A DNA stretch of 64,000 nt from Methylobacterium sp. J-068 (GTDB lineage: Bacteria > Pseudomonadota > Alphaproteobacteria > Rhizobiales > Beijerinckiaceae), in the NCBI RefSeq assembly GCF_022829445.1, contig NZ_JAKSXY010000059.1, positions 62,001 through 126,000 on the forward strand, in the 5' to 3' direction. Below the pieces are notes generated by a model. That model did not search any database. It was not told where the DNA came from and worked only from the letters and a program-made list of their open reading frames with translations. A program made the position numbers and the translations under genes. Positions 17,371-24,830 of this stretch are shown one piece after another. How positions within the stretch are numbered: the first letter of the stretch is position 1; each line of letters opens with the position of its first letter.

Positions 17371-19041
17371 ATGGCGACGCCGCTGCCGGCCAATCCGCTC
17401 TCGGAGGAGGAATGCCTCGACGCCCTGGCGCGGCTTAGGTTCGGGGACGCGCCCTGCCGCGCCTGCGGCGAGGCGGCCGGATACCGGCGTGAGACGCGCA
17501 ACCGGGCCTTCTCGTGCCGGAGTTGCGGACTGAAGGTCTTCCCCTGCCAGGGAACCCCCTTCGCCAAGCCGCAACCGCCGCTGGACCTCTGGTTCCAGGC
17601 CGTCGATGCCCTGCACCGCGACCCGACCTTGAGCGCGCGGCGCCTGCGGCGCAGGCTCGGCGTCGACGGCGCGGGCGCCGCCGGATTGCGGGAAGGCGCC
17701 GCGCGCCTGACCGGGCCGGACGCCGCCCCGGCGGACGCGGCCCTGGCCGCCGGCATCGCGGCCTTCGTGGCGGAGCGATCGACGGCGCTTCCCGAGCGGA
17801 CGCAGCGCCTGCCGGCCCGGCCGGCGGATCGCGAGACCCTGTGGCAGACCCTGCGGTCGATGTTCGTCCTGCCCGAGATCGAGCGGACCCCGATCCTGGC
17901 CGTGGCGGCCATCGGCGGCTTCATGCTGGTCGGGGCGGGCGTCGGCTGGCTGATGGCGCCCGCGCCACCCGAACCGGACGCGGAACTGGCCCAGGCCACG
18001 GTGATCCTCTCGCTCGGCGAGGACCGGCCGGTCATCCTGGTGACGCCCGACGTGGCGGCCCAGCTCTACGACGTCACCGACGTCGACGCGGACCCGTCCT
18101 CGTCCCTGGCCTCGACCATCCGGATCGCACCCGCCCGCGCGGGCGGGGCGCCGGATTCCGGGCTCGCCGGCTCCGCGCCCGTCTCGATTCCGGCCGTCAG
18201 GCTGTCGGGCGGCCTCGGCAAGTCCCTGCTCGACGGCAATGCGGCGGCAGCCCGGGCGAGCGGGCGCGACCGGCCGGAACTCGCGGCCTACACCTCCCTG
18301 GCGCGGGAGCTGGAGGCGAAGGGGCCGCGCAACCCCGACGAGCTCCTGAGCTTCGGGCCGATGCAGATCCGCCGGCACCTCGTCGAGAAGATCATGCGGG
18401 CGGCGCGCGTGGTCACGATGGACCCGGTGCTCCTGATGGCGATCGCCGACAAGGAATCGAGCTTCAAGACCGAGGTCCAGGCCCAGACCTCCTCGGCCTC
18501 CGGCCTGTTCCAGTTCATCGAGAAGACCTGGCTCGGGGTCGTGCGCGAGTTCGGGCCGCAGCACGGCCTCGACGCGCAGGCCCGGATGATGCGCGAGCGC
18601 GACCTCACGGCCGCCGAGCGCACCGCCATCCTCGACCTGCGCCGCGACGCCTACCTCTCGGCGGTGATGGCGGCAGAGATGCTGAAGCGCGACAGCCTGC
18701 GGATCGCCCAGCGGATCGGCCGGAATCTCACGGGGGGCGAAGTCTACCTCGTCCACTTCCTCGGCCCCGACGGCGCCGAGCGCTTCATCGGCCAGATGGC
18801 GCGCAAGCCCGAGACCGTGGCGGCGGAACTGCTGCCCAAGCCCGCCGCCGCCAACAAGACGATCTTCTACGGCGCCGGCGGCGAGGGGGCCTCGAAGAGC
18901 TTGTCGGTCGCCCAGGTCCACGGCAAGTTCGAGACCATGATCTCGCTCAGGCTGGACCGCTACCGTGCCGTCAAGGGCATGGGGGCGGGCGTGAACGATT
19001 CCAACGCCCCGGCGCGAGCGGGAGCCCAGCCGGTTCGGTGA
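17371..19041 (+). CDS. IS1595-like zinc ribbon - membrane anchor - lytic transglycosylase fusion
   Basis: A 556-residue protein with an unusual domain order. Residues about 11-100 look like the zinc ribbon and helix-turn-helix found at the N-terminus of IS1595-family transposases. C29-x2-C32 and C49-x2-C52 are followed by QGTPF, PLDLWFQAVDAL and SARRLRRRLGV. The DDE catalytic domain of a transposase is absent. A single membrane helix lies at about 174-195 (ILAVAAIGGFMLVGAGVGWL), so the zinc ribbon would be cytoplasmic. After a linker, an SLT lytic transglycosylase domain spans about 335-520. The motif KESSF places the catalytic glutamate at E362, and SASGLFQFIEKTW matches the GLMQ region. It sits 3 bp after ppkA in the T6SS operon. 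The likely role is local cell-wall opening for T6SS assembly; the zinc ribbon could dock a cytoplasmic partner. Both roles are inferred. Confidence 0.8.
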   Translation: MATPLPANPLSEEECLDALARLRFGDAPCRACGEAAGYRRETRNRAFSCRSCGLKVFPCQGTPFAKPQPPLDLWFQAVDALHRDPTLSARRLRRRLGVDGAGAAGLREGAARLTGPDAAPADAALAAGIAAFVAERSTALPERTQRLPARPADRETLWQTLRSMFVLPEIERTPILAVAAIGGFMLVGAGVGWLMAPAPPEPDAELAQATVILSLGEDRPVILVTPDVAAQLYDVTDVDADPSSSLASTIRIAPARAGGAPDSGLAGSAPVSIPAVRLSGGLGKSLLDGNAAAARASGRDRPELAAYTSLARELEAKGPRNPDELLSFGPMQIRRHLVEKIMRAARVVTMDPVLLMAIADKESSFKTEVQAQTSSASGLFQFIEKTWLGVVREFGPQHGLDAQARMMRERDLTAAERTAILDLRRDAYLSAVMAAEMLKRDSLRIAQRIGRNLTGGEVYLVHFLGPDGAERFIGQMARKPETVAAELLPKPAAANKTIFYGAGGEGASKSLSVAQVHGKFETMISLRLDRYRAVKGMGAGVNDSNAPARAGAQPVR

Positions 19042-19071
19042 CGATGCGGAGATGTCGGCGGGAGGTTTGAC

Positions 19072-19818
19072 ATGGGGCGTCCCATTTCCTGGAAAGGCAT
19101 CGCCACATCGGTCGGGCTGGTCGCGGCCTTCGCGGCGGCCGTGGGGCTCGGCGCGCTGGCCATCGTCGCCGGACTGGCCCCTGCCCCCACCGCACCGGTG
19201 GCCCCGAGGGAAGCGCTGCTGATCGAAAGCGCGCGGCCCTCGACCGGGGGCGCCCGCCTCCCCGACCCCGTCCCGACTCCGCCGGTTCCCACCCTGTCGA
19301 ATCCGAAGACGCGCGTGGCGGCGCTCCCGGACCCCGTCCCGCCCCCGCCGGCGCCCGTGCCGGAACCCGCCGCGAGCCTGCCGGCCCCGCTGCCGGAGCC
19401 GCCGCGCAAGGTCCGGGTTCGCGCCGAACCGGAAGCGAACCCGCCCCCGGCGGCCCTCGCCGCGCCGCCGCCGGCCCGCATCACCCACGCGCCCATCCTG
19501 CGACCCCGGCCCGACCCGCGCCTCGCGGGCGTCCTGACGCCGGAGGAGATCCGGCGCATCCGAAACACCCTGCGGCTGACGCCGGAGCAGGCGCCGCACT
19601 GGCCGCCGGTGGAGGCCCTGCTCCAGGAGATCGGCGCCCAGCAGATGGCCCTCGTGAAAGCCGGCCAGAAGGCGGAGGACGCGTTCGGCAGCGGCCTCTC
19701 GATGCGGATCTACTGGGCGGCCCGCCCCCTGCTCGGCGTGCTGCGGGAGGACCAGAAGGCGCGGATCCGCGTGCTCGCCAAGTCCATGGGTCTCGATGCC
19801 GTCGCCTCGTCGATCTGA
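19072..19818 (+). CDS. Membrane-anchored proline-rich protein, T6SS operon
   Basis: A 248-residue protein not assigned to a named family. An N-terminal membrane helix (about residues 12-37) is followed by about 110 residues dominated by proline, alanine and arginine, including repeated LPDPVPxPPxPxP units near residues 63-70 and 84-91. The C-terminal 90 residues are helical: RLAGVLTPEEIRRIRNTLRL, then LTPEQAPHWPPVEALL. These LTPE(Q) units resemble the LTxxQ motif of Spy/CpxP-like periplasmic proteins. It would be anchored in the inner membrane with a periplasmic head. It follows the transglycosylase gene by 30 bp and precedes the PAAR gene. It is the third consecutive gene with the plan anchor, proline linker, periplasmic domain. 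Its function is unknown. Confidence 0.72.
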   Translation: MGRPISWKGIATSVGLVAAFAAAVGLGALAIVAGLAPAPTAPVAPREALLIESARPSTGGARLPDPVPTPPVPTLSNPKTRVAALPDPVPPPPAPVPEPAASLPAPLPEPPRKVRVRAEPEANPPPAALAAPPPARITHAPILRPRPDPRLAGVLTPEEIRRIRNTLRLTPEQAPHWPPVEALLQEIGAQQMALVKAGQKAEDAFGSGLSMRIYWAARPLLGVLREDQKARIRVLAKSMGLDAVASSI

Positions 19819-19974
19819 TCGAACGGGGCGGCACCGAACCGCGCGGCGCGGATCACAATGCCTTGGATTTCTTTGGCTTGGATCTCTCGGCTTGGATCGC
19901 TTGCGAAAAGCTGATTGAGTGCGAATCGACGGCGCGTCGCGCCGTCCGGCTCGGATCACCGCGAGGATCATCGA

Positions 19975-20265
19975 ATGGGCACACCGGCGGCGCGGATCAG
20001 CGACATGCACACCTGTCCGATGGTGACGGGCGTGGTGCCCCATGTGGGCGGGCCGATCATCGTCGGCTGCCCCACGGTGCTGATCGGGCAGATGCCGGCG
20101 GCGCGCGTGGGCGACACCGCGACCTGCGTCGGGCCCATCGATTCCATCGTGAAGGGCTCGGCGACCGTGCTGATCGGAGGCCAGCCCGCCGCACGGATCG
20201 GCGACATGACCGCCCATGGCGGCGTCATCGTCACCGGGATGCCGACCGTGCTGATCGGCGGCTGA
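19975..20265 (+). CDS. PAAR-domain T6SS spike tip protein
   Basis: A 96-residue PAAR protein that caps the VgrG trimer and sharpens the spike. It is built from the usual repeats: ATG 19975 gives GTPAARISDMHTCP, then MPAARVGDTATCVGP, and QPAARIGDMTAHGG. Conserved histidine and cysteine residues (DMHTC, TATC, TAHGG) are suited to the zinc site. It consists of the PAAR fold alone with no toxin extension, so it is either a plain tip or a carrier for separately encoded effectors. GCGAGGA lies a few bases upstream of the chosen start; the open frame begins 20 codons earlier with unlikely sequence. It closes the T6SS arm, 156 bp after the previous gene, and converges on the outer-membrane gene. Confidence 0.93.
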   Translation: MGTPAARISDMHTCPMVTGVVPHVGGPIIVGCPTVLIGQMPAARVGDTATCVGPIDSIVKGSATVLIGGQPAARIGDMTAHGGVIVTGMPTVLIGG

Positions 20266-20314
20266 GGCCGCACCCGTCCGCCCTCGTGGGTGCGCCGAGA
20301 CGGGGCGCCGACGC

Positions 20315-21214
20315 CTACCGGCGCGCGATCCGGGCGGGGCCGGCGACCGGAACGGAGGGGGCCGCGGCGTTCCGGCTCTCCTTGTAGAGCGGCACGATCA
20401 CCCGGAGCCACCCGCGCGTCTCGCGGCCACCGTAATTGCGCTCCGCGACGTCCCGGGTGACGTAGGCCTGCAAATTCACGGGCCCGAAATTGTAACCGAT
20501 CAGGCCGCCGACGGCGATCTGTCCCTGGCGCTGGTATCCGGGGAAGCGGGTCGGCAGGTCGGTCGAGGCGAAGGCCACCGGCCCGATCTCCCACGCGCCG
20601 AACTTCTTCGTCGCCGTGACGTCGAGGTTGAGGTAGTCCGGATAGACGCCGCCCTGGGGCGAGACCGGATCGATAAAGATCCCGTAGAGCAGGTTGGCGG
20701 TGAGGTTGAGGCCCTGCCCCGTGTAGCTCGCCGCGAAGCGGTGGCTGAAGGACGCGTTCTGGGTCAGGAAGCGCGTCTCGATGGGCAGGTAGCCACCGAA
20801 CAGGTAGCTCACGCCGACATTGTTGCCGAGGTCCCAGGCGAGCTGGCCCGCGAGCAGGGGTTGGCCGATGCCGCTCTGATAGGGCGTGCCGCGCGGGCTC
20901 GACGCCACCACGGGCTGGATCGCGATGAGGTTGAGGCGTGCGCCGAACAGCTCCCAGGGCGTAGACCAGACGAAGGCCGGCAGGTTGATGTTCGATTCCG
21001 AATCCAGCGGGCGCGTGTCTCGGACACCGAAGCTCGACGTGTTGACGAAGTAGAGCCCCACGGGAAGCTGCGCCCCCGCCGGCAGGCCGATGGTCTGCCC
21101 CGGCTGGGCGGCGGACCCGGCCATCGCCGAGGTGGCGCCGAGCGTCAGGAGCGAGAGGCTGCCCGCGAGGCGGCGCAGGTTCGGACGGAGGGCATCGATC
21201 AGGCCGCGGATCAT
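20315..21214 (-). CDS. Outer-membrane protein of the phenol MetA-pathway transporter type
   Basis: A 299-residue predicted outer-membrane beta-barrel with a signal peptide (start at 21214, MIRGLIDALRPNLRRLAGSL then LLTLGATSAMAGS). The body alternates hydrophobic and polar residues and has repeated aromatic strand ends (GLYFVNTSS, VSYLFGGYLPIE, TGQGLNLTANLLYGIF, IGPVAFASTD). It resembles the transporter family annotated as MetA-pathway of phenol degradation (Phenol_MetA_deg), which occurs near many unrelated catabolic genes. The substrate cannot be told. An in-frame start 16 codons upstream (21262) is possible but would spoil the signal peptide. It converges on the T6SS PAAR gene with only 49 bp between. 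Confidence 0.72.
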   Translation of the reverse strand: MIRGLIDALRPNLRRLAGSLSLLTLGATSAMAGSAAQPGQTIGLPAGAQLPVGLYFVNTSSFGVRDTRPLDSESNINLPAFVWSTPWELFGARLNLIAIQPVVASSPRGTPYQSGIGQPLLAGQLAWDLGNNVGVSYLFGGYLPIETRFLTQNASFSHRFAASYTGQGLNLTANLLYGIFIDPVSPQGGVYPDYLNLDVTATKKFGAWEIGPVAFASTDLPTRFPGYQRQGQIAVGGLIGYNFGPVNLQAYVTRDVAERNYGGRETRGWLRVIVPLYKESRNAAAPSVPVAGPARIARR

Positions 21215-21404
21215 TCCGGTCTCCCGGGCTGTCCGGGACGCGGGAGGCGCCCCGGCAAACAAGCCCTGCCTGGATCGACGGTTGAGAGCGGGTGTTCAGT
21301 CCGCACGGCCAAGCCGGGAGGTGTCGGCCGGGAAGCGGAGGCACGCCACGGGCGCCACGCGGGCTGAGCGAGACGGTCTCCGCTTCGATCGAGCGGAGGC
21401 GATC

Positions 21405-21710
21405 TCAGTAGCGCGGGCCGCCCGAGGTGCTGCCGCGCTGCTGGCCATAGCCCGGCAGGGACGGATTGCGGGCGTTCGGATCGCCGTGCATCACCCGGTT
21501 GCGGATGTGATGGCGCCGCCAGGCACGGTGATGATCACGCGCATGGTGGCGCGTGTGGTATTTCCGGGCCCGGTGGCTGCCCGAATAGCCGATGGACGAA
21601 TCGGCCCGATGCATCTCGTGATGGGACATCCGCGGTGCGGACGACGCAGAACCGACCGTGAAGCCTGCCAGCATCACACTCGATGCCAGGATGAGCGCAA
21701 TCTTTGTCAT
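21405..21710 (-). CDS. Small secreted histidine/arginine-rich protein
   Basis: A 101-residue protein with a signal peptide (MTKIALILASSVMLAGFTVGS, cleavage near SSAPR). The mature part is very rich in histidine and arginine (SHHEMH, HTRHHARDHHRAWRRHH) and ends in a glycine/serine tail. AAGG lies 6 bases before the ATG. Small periplasmic proteins of this type are common in Methylobacterium and its relatives. Metal or acid buffering is conceivable from the histidines, but no function is known. It stands alone, with 190 bp to the next gene on the same strand and a long AT-richer upstream region. Confidence 0.65.
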   Translation of the reverse strand: MTKIALILASSVMLAGFTVGSASSAPRMSHHEMHRADSSIGYSGSHRARKYHTRHHARDHHRAWRRHHIRNRVMHGDPNARNPSLPGYGQQRGSTSGGPRY

Positions 21711-22221
21711 CGTCGACCTTCAATCTTGCGCTCTCGAGCGGCGCAGCGCTCTCGTAAATCATTGCCGCATGCGAAGTTCCGTCGACAAAATAAACTCTTT
21801 GTCATGGATTAAAACAGAAGTCGTCCTTGTCACTCTGTTTCATCTGCACTGTATTCAATTTTATTCGATTATGCCATGGATCAGGCAGGAAACGGGCGAT
21901 CGGCCCTCGGTGCCGAGGCTACCCTGGCCCCCCGACGCTCGCGCATCGATCGGCCTCGCATGTGCCGGCGCGCACAAAGCATCACCTTCTGTCTCCAAAG
22001 CGGGATTAAAATAAAACTATACGCGGATGTTCGTATCTCTTTACTCTGCGGATCGGTGATTTATCTCGAAATCATCTTGGGACCCCGTTTCGATCACGCA
22101 CTCCAAATCGCGGGGTGGAACACGGGTCCGCGCGTGCTGTCCGCATGATCCCCCGTCGGTCCCTTCGTCGAACGGGACGACGCTCACGGGAGCCCGCTCC
22201 TTTCCTCCGAGGAACTCCGCA
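21711..22221. other. 511-bp divergent intergenic region, AT-richer than its surroundings
   Basis: No gene is supported here. The stretch from about 21780 to 22085 is clearly richer in A and T than anything nearby. It includes AAATAAACTCTTTGTC, TTCAATTTTATTCG and AAAATAAAACTATACG. It separates the leftward histidine-rich gene from the rightward cysteine-containing secreted gene, so it probably carries both promoters. Short open frames cross it but have no ribosome site or protein-like sequence. The base composition could also mark a small insertion or a remnant. Confidence 0.5.
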
Positions 22222-22464
22222 ATGATCGCCATGACGTTTCGTACCGCTCTCCTGTCCGCCTCGATCCTCGGTGGCCTCGTGCTGGGCCTGCCCGAGCCGG
22301 CCTCGGCCGCGCAGGGGGCACACGCCCATCAGCGCGTGGCCAAGGCCTATCGGTATTCGTGCCAGCCGCCGCTGAAGTTCGCCGCCGGCGCCTGCGTCCG
22401 GCGGTGTCCCGCCGGGTACCGGGATGCGGGCCGCTACTGCCGGTTCCGGAACATGAGCCGCTAG
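22222..22464 (+). CDS. Small secreted protein with four cysteines
   Basis: An 80-residue protein starting at 22222, with GAGGAA at 22209-22214. A signal peptide (FRTALLSASILGGLVLGLP, cleavage near ASAAQ) is followed by a short basic, aromatic mature part. That part has four cysteines (YSCQPP, GACVRRCPAGY and RYCRF), suited to two disulfides. The spacing resembles small chitin- or EGF-like folds, but no family is recognised. It is probably periplasmic or secreted. It precedes the gluconolactonase-like gene by 50 bp on the same strand but is likely an independent unit. Confidence 0.65.
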   Translation: MIAMTFRTALLSASILGGLVLGLPEPASAAQGAHAHQRVAKAYRYSCQPPLKFAAGACVRRCPAGYRDAGRYCRFRNMSR

Positions 22465-22510
22465 ACCTCGGGCGACGCGCAGACCACCCTGGACGATCAC
22501 CGGACCGATC

Positions 22511-22555
22511 CTGCATGATCTTACCTTGCATGACCTTGCCTCGCATGACCCCGCC
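22511..22555 (+). repeat. Three tandem 15-bp repeats at the start of the SMP-30-like gene
   Basis: Units 22511-22525, 22526-22540 and 22541-22555 follow the pattern (c/t)(t/c)GCATGA(t/c)C(t/c)(t/c)(a/g/c)CC. Each carries an in-frame ATG, giving the N-terminal residues MILPC, MTLPR and MTPPK. The copies differ at a few bases. This looks like slippage or duplication of the translation start. Confidence 0.6.
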
Positions 22556-23432
22556 GAAGGCCGTTCAGATCCTGGACGCACCGCGCTGCCACCTCGGCGA
22601 GGGCCCCTGCTACGATCCGCGCACCGGGACCGCCTGGTGGGTCGACATCCTGGAGCGCCGGCTGTTCACGGCGGAGCTGACGGCAAACCGGGTCCGGAGC
22701 CACGATCTGCCGTTCCTGGCGAGCGCCGTGTTCGCCGTGGACGAGAGCCGGCAGGTGCTGGCCGCGGAGGACGGCCTCTACCTGCGCGGCATCGCGGAGG
22801 GTGGTCTCGCGCGCCTCTGTCCGTTGGAGGCCGAGGATGGCGGCACCCGTTCCAACGATGGCCGGGTCCATCCCTGCGGCGCCCTCTGGATCAGCACCAT
22901 GGGGCGGCAGGCCGAGGCCGGCCGGGGCGCGATCTACCACGTCGCCGGAACGCGCGTGACGCGCCTCTATGCCGGCCTGACCATTCCGAACGCGATCTGC
23001 TTCTCGCCCGAGGGCGGCACCGGATATTTCGCCGACACGGATGCGGGCCTCCTCAAGCGCGTACCCCTCGATCCGGCCACCGGGCTGCCGACGGGGGAAC
23101 CCGCGACGCTCTATGATCACCGGGGTGGCGCGGGCGGTCTCGATGGGGCCGCCGTCGATGCCGAGGGCCGGATCTGGTGCGCGCGCTGGGGGGCCGCCTG
23201 CATCGACGCCTACAGCCCGGAGGGTGCGCGCCTGCACACCGTGCCCGTGCCGATGACGCGCCCCTCCTGCCCCACCTTCGCCGGCCCCCGCCTCGACCGT
23301 CTCCTCGTCACCAGCGCCTACGAGGGCATGACGCGGGAGGAGCGCGCCGCCGACCCGATGCATGGCCGCACCGTCCTGATCGATCTCGACCTTCGCGGCC
23401 TGCTGGAGCCCGCCTTTCGCCTCGGCGCCTGA
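22515..23432 (+). CDS. SMP-30/gluconolactonase/LRE family hydrolase
   Basis: A protein of about 305 residues of the SMP-30/gluconolactonase family, a six-bladed propeller that hydrolyses sugar lactones using a divalent metal. Expected motifs are present: an early HLGEGPCYDPRTGTAWWVDI with the metal-binding glutamate, GGTRSNDGRVHPCGALWISTMG split over the SNDGR core, the central LTIPNAICFSPEG asparagine, and AVDAEGRIWCARWG with the catalytic-region aspartate. It has no signal peptide, so it is cytoplasmic. The start is uncertain, because a tandem repeat supplies ATGs at 22515, 22530 and 22545 and none has a clear ribosome site. The frame also extends further upstream without merit. It is followed by a reductase gene on the same strand. 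Sugar-lactone or lactone-xenobiotic hydrolysis is likely; the substrate is unknown. Confidence 0.85.
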   Translation: MILPCMTLPRMTPPKAVQILDAPRCHLGEGPCYDPRTGTAWWVDILERRLFTAELTANRVRSHDLPFLASAVFAVDESRQVLAAEDGLYLRGIAEGGLARLCPLEAEDGGTRSNDGRVHPCGALWISTMGRQAEAGRGAIYHVAGTRVTRLYAGLTIPNAICFSPEGGTGYFADTDAGLLKRVPLDPATGLPTGEPATLYDHRGGAGGLDGAAVDAEGRIWCARWGAACIDAYSPEGARLHTVPVPMTRPSCPTFAGPRLDRLLVTSAYEGMTREERAADPMHGRTVLIDLDLRGLLEPAFRLGA

Positions 23433-23552
23433 GGTACGGCCTGGCCATCACGAGGCCCCCGGTCGCCCGGGGCCGGCATTCGTGCGAAGGATGCGGCCCC
23501 GCGCGCCGTGATCGCGCCGCGCCCCACGACGATCCCCACGGAGTCGACCCGG

Positions 23553-24491
23553 ATGCCCGCGCCCCTCGTGCTCGTGACGAGCCTGGAGCCCGCCGAGGAC
23601 GTCGCCTGGCGCGACGCCCTCGCCCGGGCCATGCCCGAGGAAGCGATCGCGACCTCGGCCGACCCCGAGGCCCTCGCGCGAGCCGAGATCGCCATCGTCG
23701 CCAATCCGCCGCCCGGTGTCCTGGCGCGCATGCCGAGGCTGCTCTGGGTCCACAGCCTCTGGGCGGGCGTGGACCGCCTGCTCCTCGACGGGACGCTGCC
23801 GCCGGTTCCCGTGGTTCGCCTGGTCGATCCGGCCCTGGCCCGCGCCATGGCGGAGGCCGTGGCCGCGGCGGCCCTCCACCTGCACCGCGACCTGCACCTC
23901 TATGCGGACCAGCAGCGCCGGAGCGACTGGCGGCCGCACGACACGCGGCCGGCGCATGCGCGCACCGTCACCCTCCTGGGATTGGGCGAGATGGGCCGCG
24001 CCGCGGCGCTCCTGCTCAGGGCGATCGGGTTCACGGTTCAGGGCTGGAGCCGCACCGGCGGGGCGGTCGACGGCATCCGGGTGTTCTCGGGCGCGGATGG
24101 CCTGGCGCGGGCGCTGGCCGGGACCGACATCCTCGTCAACCTGCTGCCCCTCACGCCCGAGACGCGCGGCCTCCTTAACCGGGACGCCTTCGCGCGCCTG
24201 CCGCGCGGCGCGGGCGTGGTCAATTTCGGGCGCGGCGCGCACCTGGCCGAGGACGACCTGATCGAGGCGCTGGATGCCGGCGCGCTCGGGCACGCCATCC
24301 TCGACGTGTTCGAGACCGAGCCACTGCCGCCCGGGCACCGCCTCTGGTCCCATCCGGGCATCACCATCCTGCCCCATATCGCCGCGCCGACGAGCCGGGC
24401 CTCGGCGGCCGGGATCGTCGCCGAAGCCGTGCGGTCCTTTCGCGGGACGGGGCGGATTCCGACCGGCGTCGACCGGGGCCGCGGCTACTAG
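23553..24491 (+). CDS. GhrA-like glyoxylate/hydroxypyruvate reductase (D-2-hydroxyacid dehydrogenase)
   Basis: A 312-residue NAD(P)-dependent D-2-hydroxyacid dehydrogenase, the same length as E. coli GhrA. The Rossmann dinucleotide motif GLGEMGRAAALLLRAIGF lies at about 138-155. It is followed by the LLPLTPETRGLLN segment, a NFGRGAHLAEDDL strand-turn where family members have a catalytic arginine, DVFETEPLPPGHRLW and HPGITILPHIAAPT with the catalytic histidine. These features place it in the GhrA branch that reduces glyoxylate or hydroxypyruvate. The start MPAPLVLVTS at 23553 is preferred, with GGAG at 23540-23543; an upstream in-frame start adds 15 unlikely residues. In a methylotroph such a reductase could serve C1/C2 metabolism, but that is inference. 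Confidence 0.85.
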   Translation: MPAPLVLVTSLEPAEDVAWRDALARAMPEEAIATSADPEALARAEIAIVANPPPGVLARMPRLLWVHSLWAGVDRLLLDGTLPPVPVVRLVDPALARAMAEAVAAAALHLHRDLHLYADQQRRSDWRPHDTRPAHARTVTLLGLGEMGRAAALLLRAIGFTVQGWSRTGGAVDGIRVFSGADGLARALAGTDILVNLLPLTPETRGLLNRDAFARLPRGAGVVNFGRGAHLAEDDLIEALDAGALGHAILDVFETEPLPPGHRLWSHPGITILPHIAAPTSRASAAGIVAEAVRSFRGTGRIPTGVDRGRGY

Positions 24492-24697
24492 CCGAGCCGC
24501 GCTCGGCGCCGGAAGGTCGGGCGGCGTTCGAGGGCGTCCGCGTTGGCGCGACCGCAGCCGGAGAGCCGTTCCACGAGCTCGACGAAGCGCTCGCCCGGCG
24601 GGGTCAGGCGATACGCGACCGCCGGCGGCCACGTGCCGGGTGTCGTCTTCGAGAGGCCGGGCAGGCTGCGTCGGAGCAGGCCGGCGCGGGCGCGCAA
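24488..24697 (-). pseudogene. Remnant of an HxlR-family transcriptional regulator
   Basis: On the minus strand this frame reads AGLLRRSLPG, then PPAVAYRLTPPGERFVELVE and RLSGCGRANADAL. This matches the C-terminal half of the HxlR winged helix (DGLVxRxVxxxxPPxVEYxLTxxGxxLxxxLxxLxxWGxxx). Only about 69 codons remain and the frame opens at a TTG. The N-terminal helices, including the usual metal or redox cysteine and the recognition helix, are missing. A deletion is the simplest explanation. HxlR genes usually sit divergently from the reductase they control, and the SDR gene at 24831 is in exactly that place. Between them is a direct repeat TTACCTGTCCGTACCT (about 24741-24756) that could be the old operator. 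The frame overlaps the ghrA-like stop by 4 bases. Confidence 0.5.
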
Positions 24698-24830
24698 TCC
24701 GCCCGTCGATCCGCTTCCGCACCAATCCGCTCCATGCCGGTTACCTGTCCGTACCTATGACCCAAACGGTGCCGTCTGGTCGGGCGGGCACGCTCTTCAT
24801 AGGTCCGATCCGATCCAGATGGAGACAATC

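Noticed and set aside
17371..17700. Possible IS1595 insertion sequence.
   Set aside because: Only the zinc ribbon and adjoining helices are present; there is no DDE domain, terminal inverted repeat or target duplication, and the frame continues into a transglycosylase.
14953..20217. Very long open frame of about 1750 codons on the minus strand opposite pppA, ppkA and the following genes.
   Set aside because: High GC makes long antisense frames common. The translation is arginine/glycine-rich, has no domains, and lies over well-supported genes on the plus strand.
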